Made by a program: the position numbers and the translations under genes. Positions 58,981 to 64,000 of a stretch of 64,000 nt of DNA are shown here, piece after piece. Under the pieces are notes generated by a model that worked only from the letters and a program-made list of their open reading frames with translations, did not search any database and was not told where the DNA came from. Source of the stretch: Lonicera japonica (taxonomy: Eukaryota; Streptophyta; Magnoliopsida; Dipsacales; Caprifoliaceae); contig CM038463.1 of assembly GCA_021464415.1 (NCBI GenBank), forward strand, positions 115,598,790 through 115,662,789, written 5' to 3'. Every line of letters starts with the position of its first letter. Positions within the stretch are counted from its first letter, which is position 1.

Positions 58981-61900
58981 GAGAGGTGGAAGAGTAGCAG
59001 TGGTGCTAGTAGTCAATGATGGCCCTTTCTTTGGTTTTGGTTTTAGAGAGATAAACTGAAGTTTCGATATGAGAGGCGAGAGGTTTCCGAGGGTGTTGGT
59101 GGTGCGGAAGGAAGGGAACACACATTATTGAGATAAAAAAGAGAAAGGCGATGGATTCTGAGAATCATCAGCACCAAAATTCAAGATATCAGTGAAGTTA
59201 GAAGCAGAGAGCGAATTGTATCCTATATCTCCTAAGGTAGTCCAATCCGGAGTCATTAATCCGGCAACCTCCGCAACAGAACTAATTTGAGGAGACCCCT
59301 TTGAGAAACCATCCAAAGCAACTTGGTAATCTGACAGAGTCGGATATGCCGGCATATCCACTGCTGTCAGAGGATCCCCGTGTTCTGAAAGATTCACGGT
59401 AGGTAGATGGATATCAGGGGTTGATGAAAGGAGCTTTAAAAAACTTTTGTAGTGAGGATGCTCCAACAAATCTTCCTGGGTCGGAAGAACCCCAGGTTCT
59501 AGAGGATTCTCTGAGGGGCCAGATGGAGAAGCGAAGGAGCCTGGTGGGTGAGCAAGGGAGTCGGATGGATTGGCCCTTGAGGAACTTGCAGGAGGGTTAA
59601 AGGAGCCAGGTGGAGAGGCAAAGGAGCCGGATGGGTGAGTAAAGGAGCCGGATGGAGAAGCGAAGGAGCCTGGTGGGTGAGCAATGGAGTCAGATGGATT
59701 GGCCCTTGAGGAACTTGCAGGAGGGTTAAAGGAGCCAGGTGGAGAGGCAAAGGAGCCGGATGGGTGAGTAAAGAAGCCGGATGGAGAAGCGAAGGAGCCT
59801 GGTGGGTGAGCAAGGGAGTCGGATGGATTGGCCCTTGAAGAACTTGCAGGAGGGTTAAAGGGGCCAGGTGGAGAGGCAAAGGAGCCGGATGGGTGAGTAA
59901 AGGAGCCGGATAGGTAGGCAAATGACCTGGAGGCTGGAGATTTCTCCGGCAGTTTTCCGGTCAAACGGTGGCGGCGTCGACCAGAGCCGGATGGAGAAGC
60001 GAAGGAGCCTGGTGGGTGAGCAAGGGAGTCGGATGGATTGGCCCTTGAGGAACTTGCAGGAGGGACAAAGGAAAATGACGGATTAACCCTGGGAGACTCG
60101 CTGTCCAGTCGAGCCTCCAACGCCGTCATTCGTGACTGCAGAGCCTCAAGCTTTTGATCAAGAGAGGTAAGGAGGGCAGCGCATCCACCAGCAGGATTTA
60201 GGATTCTTGCCTTAGCTTCAAAGAGAAACGAATCGAGAGTTTCACGATGTTTGTGATCCGGTACGTGTTGTAAAAAGAATTCAACACTTTTTACCCCGAA
60301 AACGGAAAAGATTGTGTGATAATCTCGACGATGATACGCATTTGGAAAGATTTTAACTGATTCACAAGAAGGAGGACAAGCTCTGCGGCGAAAAGAGCAG
60401 GCAGGACATGGAGTACCTCGCTGGCGGATGCTGATCGACATGGCTGTTTGTATTGGATTTGAATGGGAGATTTGCAGTGAGGATGGTGCTATTGGGTGAT
60501 TTGCAGTGAGGATGGTGTGTTTTGATTTTAATGGCAGGAAGCTGGTGAAAGGGTTAAAGGCGCCGATCTCGAAATTTGAATTTCGAATTTCGAGGTCGGA
60601 GCAAAAAGATGTCGGCATTTGATGATGGCGAGGGTCTGGAGTTTACGGAATTTGCGGGTTGTCGGTTATGGTATGGATTAGGGGTTGTCGGTTATGGTAT
60701 GACTGAGGAAATGGACGGTGTTGCTTGGGATTGACGGAGGAGAGAATCGGGAAGTTGAACGAGTGGATGAGTGGTGCAATGAGATCAACGGCTCTTGATG
60801 TTAGAATAGGAAAATAAGAAGGTTTAGGGGCTAGAATAGAAATATCAGAAAGTACAGGGGTGAAATTGTAAATATATCTGACGGTGTCTGGAATATTCCG
60901 TCAATTCTGACGGCAAGCAAACGGCGTTAACCGCTGACGTGGCTGACACGTGACTGACACGTGGCGCTGACTGGATGTCACGTGGCGGACACGTGGCGCT
61001 GACTGGATGCCACGTGGCGCTGACTGGATGTCACGTGGCGGACACGTGGCGCTGACTGGATGCCACGCGGTGCTGACTGGATGTCACGTGGCGGACACGT
61101 GGCGCTGACTGGATGTCACGTGGCGGACACGTGACGCTGACTGGATGCCACGTGGCACTGACTGGATGTTATGTGCGCTGGCGTGGCTGACACGTGGCGC
61201 TTGTGTGTCAATGATGTGGCAGTTGCAGTTTGTAAGGAAATAGAGGAAAAATAAAATGCTATTAGTAGGAATCGAACCTTGCACTAAGCTGTGGTTACCT
61301 GATGGTCTTGCCAGCCAGGCTGAATGCTTCAATAATAATTATTTGGACGTGGTTTTATTTGAACAGGTTTGCTGCGTAAAGTCTGATTCGAGTAGTGTTT
61401 GGAGGCGTATTTGATTTGTTTGATAATGGTGATAGGTGTGGTGGCTTGGTGGCGAGGTTGTGTGGTGGCTGGTGGTTGGTGGCGAGGTCGTGGTGGCTAG
61501 TGGCGAGGTTGTGCTCTGATACCATGTTAAATTATACAACACAAGAAATAGAGAAATTATAATGAGCAAGAATTCCATAATGGATTACATTGTTACAATC
61601 TTTTCATACTTTTACAATGGAATTGACATGAATATATATACAAGTAAAGAAGGAAACAAGAAGCCTAAAATGAGGAAGAAAGGAGGAGACAAGGAGGGAA
61701 ACATGGAGGAGGGAATAAAGGAAAAGAAGAATAATTCTAAGCTTTAATAATTACAAATAATAATGCTAATTTATGTTGGAGAATATCATCATTCAATATC
61801 ATCATTTCTAACAACAACATAGCATTGGGAGAGATAAATAACAGAAGAAATCAGAGACTAGGACCACAGCGAAAACTTAATAGCAAGAGACTAAGTATCA

Positions 61901-62770
61901 AATCCGATTGAATGGATGTCAGTCAAAAGATGGAAGACCCTGCTAATATAGCACATTTTCTAACGATACCACTCTCCAAAGCCCATGCATTTTATAAAGA
62001 TCAATTTCAAACTTGCTAACTCTTCATAAATAATTTCCAAGTATCCAATTCGAAATGAACACTTGCCAATTTCCTTTAACTAATCCTAATAGTTCTGAAA
62101 ATGATAACATAGTAAAATACATACATCTTTCCTAATGTCCCTTATATTTCTCAAAGCTTAATAATTCATGGATCCAAAGCTTACGACTTTGTGACACATA
62201 CTATGAGTAGCAAACCCTCCTTCCCTCCCCCCACAACTCCCTATCCATTAAAGAACCAGGAGCAGAGGCACAGCTTTAATTCTAAAAGTTAGTGCTTTAT
62301 TATTAAGATTAATCCTAAAAATATGAGAAATATATTGCATATATTATTAGTTATCCATGCCCACCTTTTTGATCTTGAAAAATGTGCAACAAGAGTTTGA
62401 AAAAGCTAATAGCAACGCAAAACTTAACGCATTTAATTTTGCCAAAAGAGAAACATGTGGGTCTAGCATTGTAATTAAGAAGCATAAAGCTAGAAAAAGT
62501 GGCGGACCTTGATTAATTGCATGAACTCGCCGCAATGGTTACTGACCAATTCCTTTCTGGGGCCGCTAGGGTTCGCTAGTTCATCCATTACCCCTCCGGC
62601 TAGCTCCAAAACCCTAACTATTCTCTGTAAATCACACATACAAACAAAATAAAATAAAGTTATGCACAATCATCTAGAATTACCTACATAAACCTTATTT
62701 TTCATCAAAATATAACCTTTTCAACATTTTGGAGTCGTTGCAACGACGTGTTCTGGCTTGGTGAATCCAT
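56047..62770 (-). CDS. MED11: Mediator complex subunit 11 (MED11)
   Basis: Three minus-strand exons, 62770-62717, 62624-62508 and 56223-56047, encode 115 residues, the size I recall for Arabidopsis MED11. Order: MDSPSQNTSLQRLQNVEK, then RIVRVLELAGGVMDELANPS with CGEFMQLIK, then DIQVTLREEIKSACEYRPFEKCDY and ICCKKLEYV to the end. MED11 is part of the Mediator head module, pairs with MED22 through helical bundles, and helps recruit the pre-initiation complex in the nucleus. Intron 2 is 6.28 kb and hosts an entire LTR retrotransposon (58081-61813) in the same transcriptional sense as the gene. All splice borders are GT-AG and in frame, so the gene still appears functional if the long intron is spliced. 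Confidence 0.93.
57005..57625. repeat. GTATCC-rich repeat, possible hAT-like non-autonomous element
   Basis: Clusters of GGATACGTATC, GTATCCGGATGCGGATACG and their complements lie at the left (57028-57125) and right (57518-57610), with an unrelated middle. Subterminal clusters of short inverted motifs are typical of hAT-type elements. The exact termini and an 8-bp TSD were not identified. Lies in MED11 intron 2. Confidence 0.4.
58081..58369 (-). repeat. 3' LTR of the LBD-carrying retrotransposon
   Basis: 289 bp, identical by eye to 61525-61813, TG..CA on both strands. This is the 3' LTR because the polypurine tract lies next to it on the minus strand. Confidence 0.93.
58370..58378 (-). other. 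Polypurine tract of the LTR element
   Basis: Minus-strand GAAGGGGGG ends directly at the 3' LTR start (TGTTAG), the usual plus-strand priming site. A second, very similar GAGGGGGGG followed by TGTTAA occurs at about 58644-58657. Confidence 0.8.
58570..58628. repeat. 22-bp tandem repeat, ~2.7 units
   Basis: Repeats of AGCATGGAGGCATGTGTGCA plus GG between the polypurine tract and the internal second PPT-like site of the retroelement. Confidence 0.85.
58947..58979 (-). other. Long A-tract downstream of the LBD ORF
   Basis: 33 T on the plus strand, hence 33 A in ORF sense, 146 bp after the LBD stop codon. A second 24-A tract is at 58719-58742. A tract this long after an intronless ORF may be a fossil poly(A) tail from mRNA capture. 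Confidence 0.6.
59125..60441 (-). CDS. LOB-domain (LBD) transcription-factor-like protein inside LTR element
   Basis: The frame is open from 60618, but the likely start is the ATG at 60441 (438 residues), shortly before the finger as in LBD proteins. Visible LOB parts: CPACSFRRRACPPSC, a perfect CX2CX6CX3C finger (Cys 12, 15, 22 and 26); a GAS-like block around IFSVFGVKSVEFFLQHVP with EAKARILNPAGGC; and a coiled coil LLTSLDQKLEALQSRMTALEARL of leucine-zipper type. The C-terminal half is a Pro/Ser-rich region made of 43-residue repeats, followed by an acidic/hydrophobic tail (possible activation domain, inference). LBD proteins bind DNA and regulate organ boundaries and lateral roots. Here the gene is intronless and lies in sense between the PBS and polypurine tract of a retrotransposon. 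It has no stops, which suggests a recent capture or selection. It could alternatively be the element's established cargo gene. Confidence 0.87.
   Translation of the reverse strand: MSISIRQRGTPCPACSFRRRACPPSCESVKIFPNAYHRRDYHTIFSVFGVKSVEFFLQHVPDHKHRETLDSFLFEAKARILNPAGGCAALLTSLDQKLEALQSRMTALEARLDSESPRVNPSFSFVPPASSSRANPSDSLAHPPGSFASPSGSGRRRHRLTGKLPEKSPASRSFAYLSGSFTHPSGSFASPPGPFNPPASSSRANPSDSLAHPPGSFASPSGFFTHPSGSFASPPGSFNPPASSSRANPSDSIAHPPGSFASPSGSFTHPSGSFASPPGSFNPPASSSRANPSDSLAHPPGSFASPSGPSENPLEPGVLPTQEDLLEHPHYKSFLKLLSSTPDIHLPTVNLSEHGDPLTAVDMPAYPTLSDYQVALDGFSKGSPQISSVAEVAGLMTPDWTTLGDIGYNSLSASNFTDILNFGADDSQNPSPFSFLSQ
59520..60065. repeat. 129-bp coding minisatellite in the LBD ORF
   Basis: Period 129 bp (43 codons, so frame-preserving). 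The GGAACTTGCAGGAGGGTTAA anchor recurs at 59581, 59710 and 59839 (one substitution, GAACTTGCAGG shifted by exactly 129), and a diverged partial unit lies at 59985-60065. Each encodes NPPASSSRANPSDS then LAHPPGSFASPSGSF-type units. Confidence 0.92.
60947..61196. promoter_or_regulatory. Minisatellite array with 13 CACGTG (G-box/ABRE) sites
   Basis: Over 250 bp the palindrome CACGTG occurs 13 times, mostly as CACGTGGC, the abscisic-acid-response/G-box core, interleaved with about eight CTGACTGGATG units. It lies upstream of the LBD start (about 500 bp) and downstream of the 5' LTR. Plant bZIP and bHLH factors bind this sequence (established); a regulatory role here is inferred. Confidence 0.75.
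61258..61335 (-). other. tRNA-like/SINE-like segment inside the LTR element
   Basis: On the minus strand: TGGCTGGCAAGACC (A-box-like) and, ~30 bp on, AAGGTTCGATTCC (B-box). Resembles a polymerase III promoter pair from a tRNA-derived sequence in the 5' leader of the retrotransposon. Confidence 0.4.
61513..61524 (-). other. Primer binding site (initiator-Met type)
   Basis: TGGTATCAGAGC on the minus strand, directly abutting the 5' LTR (61525-61813). This is the standard PBS of plant Copia-type elements. Confidence 0.93.
61525..61813 (-). repeat. 5' LTR of the LBD-carrying retrotransposon
   Basis: 289 bp, identical by eye to 58081-58369; the PBS follows on the minus strand and the TSD ACAAC is at 61814-61818. 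Confidence 0.93.
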
Positions 62771-63067
62771 GTCGGAGTTGTTTGACTTGTGGGCTTTGAG
62801 ACCGAGAGGCGTCCCTTTAAATAATTCGCTGGATGAAATCCCCATACATATACGACGTCGCCTTTGAAAGAACCCAATGGGTTAGTGAATTTTTTAGAGC
62901 GTGGATATAACGAATGATAAAGCGCGTTGTTGTGATTGGTTGCTCCACCGCCACTGGGATAGGGATTCGCCGCACCAACCCCCCCCCCCCCCCCCCCAGA
63001 AGCCCAAAAAAAAAAAAAAAAACCCGGAGCCCAGCCCTCTTTGAGAGAGAATTTGTTGGAGATTTTA
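62771..63067. promoter_or_regulatory. Bidirectional promoter region MED11 / MPC
   Basis: The ATGs of MED11 (62770, -) and the pyruvate carrier (63068, +) are only 297 bp apart, head to head. The interval has a 19-C run (62979-62997) and a 17-A run (63006-63022) on the plus strand, close to the carrier start. No clear TATA box. Shared housekeeping-type promoter is likely (inference). Confidence 0.7.
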
Positions 63068-63914
63068 ATGGCGACCTCCAAACTCCAGGCTCTGTGGAAT
63101 CACCCAGCAGGACCCAAAACAAGTGAGTCTTTTTGTTTTGGTTGTTTCAATAATTGTACAGCAATATCATCATCATCATTATCCTAATAAGTTTCGATTT
63201 TAGATCTTGTTTATTCACTGCTCTTTGACTGCAAATTTTTGAGATGCTTTTGCGGATGATGGGAACTATTATGTCGATTTGTACGAGTTACAAGAAGAAA
63301 AAAAGTATGAACTTTTGGAATTTTATTGATCTAGTGTTGTGCTTACTTATGATTTGCAATATATGAGCAATGGATTCAAGAACTATTGGAATGACAATAT
63401 ATAACAAAGATTGTAGTCTTGAGAGCTTGAAAGCACAGTATGTTTGGTAGTGGCATTTGATTCTGGAAAAAACACCTCCTTGTCGATGGCAGTAAGAGCA
63501 AAATGGTAACAAGAATTAGTAGCTAATAGAGGTTCAAGCTATTCTAGGTTTCTGCGGTTATCGAGTTTAAGCTGTAATTGTTTGATTATTCATTCACTAG
63601 TGGTTTGCAACCAAGAAGATTGACTGGGCAATCAAATCAAATTGGTTTTTGACATCTTCCAAACATGTGGTCCTCTCTTTGAGACCACCGGAAACAGTTG
63701 TTAAGAACTATCTCTCTCCAAAGCTTGAGTTGTTAGGTAGTGAGCTAACAATGTATATCATGCTTTCCAGCAACAGATAATTTACGTTTACGTTGTCTTG
63801 TTACTGTTTCTGCAGTTCACTTTTGGGCGCCAACTTTTAAGTGGGGCATCAGCATAGCCAATGTTGCTGACTTCGCGAAACCTCCAGAGAAACTTTCATA
63901 TCCCCAGCAAATAG
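63068..63914 (+). CDS. Mitochondrial pyruvate carrier subunit (MPC2/BRP44-like), 5' part
   Basis: Two exons are visible, 63068-63122 and 63816-63914, and the gene continues beyond the window. The product begins MATSKLQALWNHPAGPKT, then IHFWAPTFKWGISIANVADF and KPPEKLSYPQQI, the conserved start of plant MPC proteins. The HFWAP-FKWGISIAN segment is the first membrane helix region. MPC subunits form the heteromeric carrier that imports pyruvate across the mitochondrial inner membrane. Splice borders are GT-AG and in frame (phase 1 junctions). The first visible ATG lies right after the leader and matches the family start. Divergent neighbour: MED11. Confidence 0.93.
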
Positions 63915-64000
63915 GTATGTGATGTTTGATGATTTTCTACATGTGCACATCTACATTTATTTTCTCGCTTTTGTATGCGATATTTTATTTACTTTGAAAA

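Larger units (their letters stand above)
58081..61813 (-). mobile_element. Complete non-autonomous LTR retrotransposon with captured LBD gene
   Basis: The two LTRs are 289 bp each (58081-58369 and 61525-61813), read as identical, and start TGTTA and end TAACA. Perfect TSD ACAAC is at 58076-58080 and 61814-61818. In minus orientation the 5' LTR is followed directly by TGGTATCAGAGC (61524-61513), complementary to the initiator-Met tRNA 3' end, and the 3' LTR is preceded by the polypurine tract GAAGGGGGG. The 3.16-kb interior has no gag, protease, integrase, RT or RNase H. Its one long ORF is a LOB-domain protein. Mobility must have been supplied in trans by a related (Copia-like, from the PBS) element. 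Identical LTRs indicate a very recent insertion, here inside MED11 intron 2. Confidence 0.94.

Noticed and set aside
58642..59121. 159-residue frame with Lys homopolymers (-)
   Set aside because: Its content comes from the A-tracts in the retroelement; low complexity, no family resemblance.
59499..59921. 140-residue frame of Leu/Pro/Thr repeats (-)
   Set aside because: A shifted reading of the 129-bp minisatellite in the LBD ORF; no independent evidence of coding.
62695..63081. 128-residue frame with Gly-run (-)
   Set aside because: Generated by the C19 run and the antisense of the MPC start; overlaps MED11 exon 1 in a different frame.

Overview
The window is nuclear DNA of a flowering plant, almost certainly a eudicot. 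It is AT-rich, its genes carry GT-AG introns, and the proteins are land-plant families: HT1 kinase, the At1g16860 family, LOB-domain protein, MED11 and a mitochondrial pyruvate carrier. Long gene-poor stretches are packed with retrotransposon and MITE debris. No CRISPR, operon, rRNA or functional tRNA gene was seen. All exon coordinates come from hand reading of GT-AG borders and reading frame.

Layout. 0-8 kb: the 3' part of an EH-domain GTPase (EHD2-like, +) is followed by a complete peroxisomal short-chain dehydrogenase (SDRa/IBR1-like, +, ending in the PTS1 tripeptide SRL), with a 212-bp triple tandem repeat between them. 9-13.2 kb: an At1g16860-type membrane protein (-). 13.7-15.3 kb: a LINE remnant (-). 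15.5-25.8 kb: a graveyard of solo LTRs in which two nested insertions can be reconstructed from TG..CA ends and 5-bp target-site duplications (TSDs). 31-33.7 kb: a full HT1-like kinase (+). 34-40 kb: MITEs, one nested in another. 40.4-41.05 kb: a one-exon plant protein of unknown function (-). 41.3-42.4 kb: a foldback MULE-type element carrying a leucine-rich-repeat gene fragment. 44.05-44.94 kb: another solo LTR. 47.8-51.4 kb: an acyl-protein thioesterase (-) whose first splice donor lies in an 86-bp tandem duplication. 52-55.5 kb: repeats, an OTU-like gene fragment and a second MULE-like foldback element. 56-62.8 kb: MED11 (-). 63.07 kb to the end: the start of a mitochondrial pyruvate carrier gene (+), divergent from MED11.

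The most striking object lies inside the 6.3-kb second intron of MED11. It is a very young non-autonomous LTR retrotransposon (58081-61813) with LTRs that read as identical, a perfect TSD, an initiator-Met PBS and a polypurine tract. It has no gag or pol. Its only long ORF encodes a LOB-domain (LBD) transcription-factor-like protein with an intact CX2CX6CX3C finger. The ORF is intronless, is followed by a long A-tract, and is preceded by a minisatellite with thirteen CACGTG boxes. It looks like a transcription-factor mRNA captured by an LTR element and mobilised with its own regulatory array.

The host genes are functionally unrelated housekeeping or signalling genes (endocytosis, peroxisomal beta-oxidation, stomatal CO2 signalling, protein depalmitoylation, transcription, mitochondrial pyruvate import). 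The only neighbour relations with likely meaning are the EHD2-SDRa pair, which I recall as also adjacent in Arabidopsis, and the divergent MED11/MPC promoter of about 300 bp.
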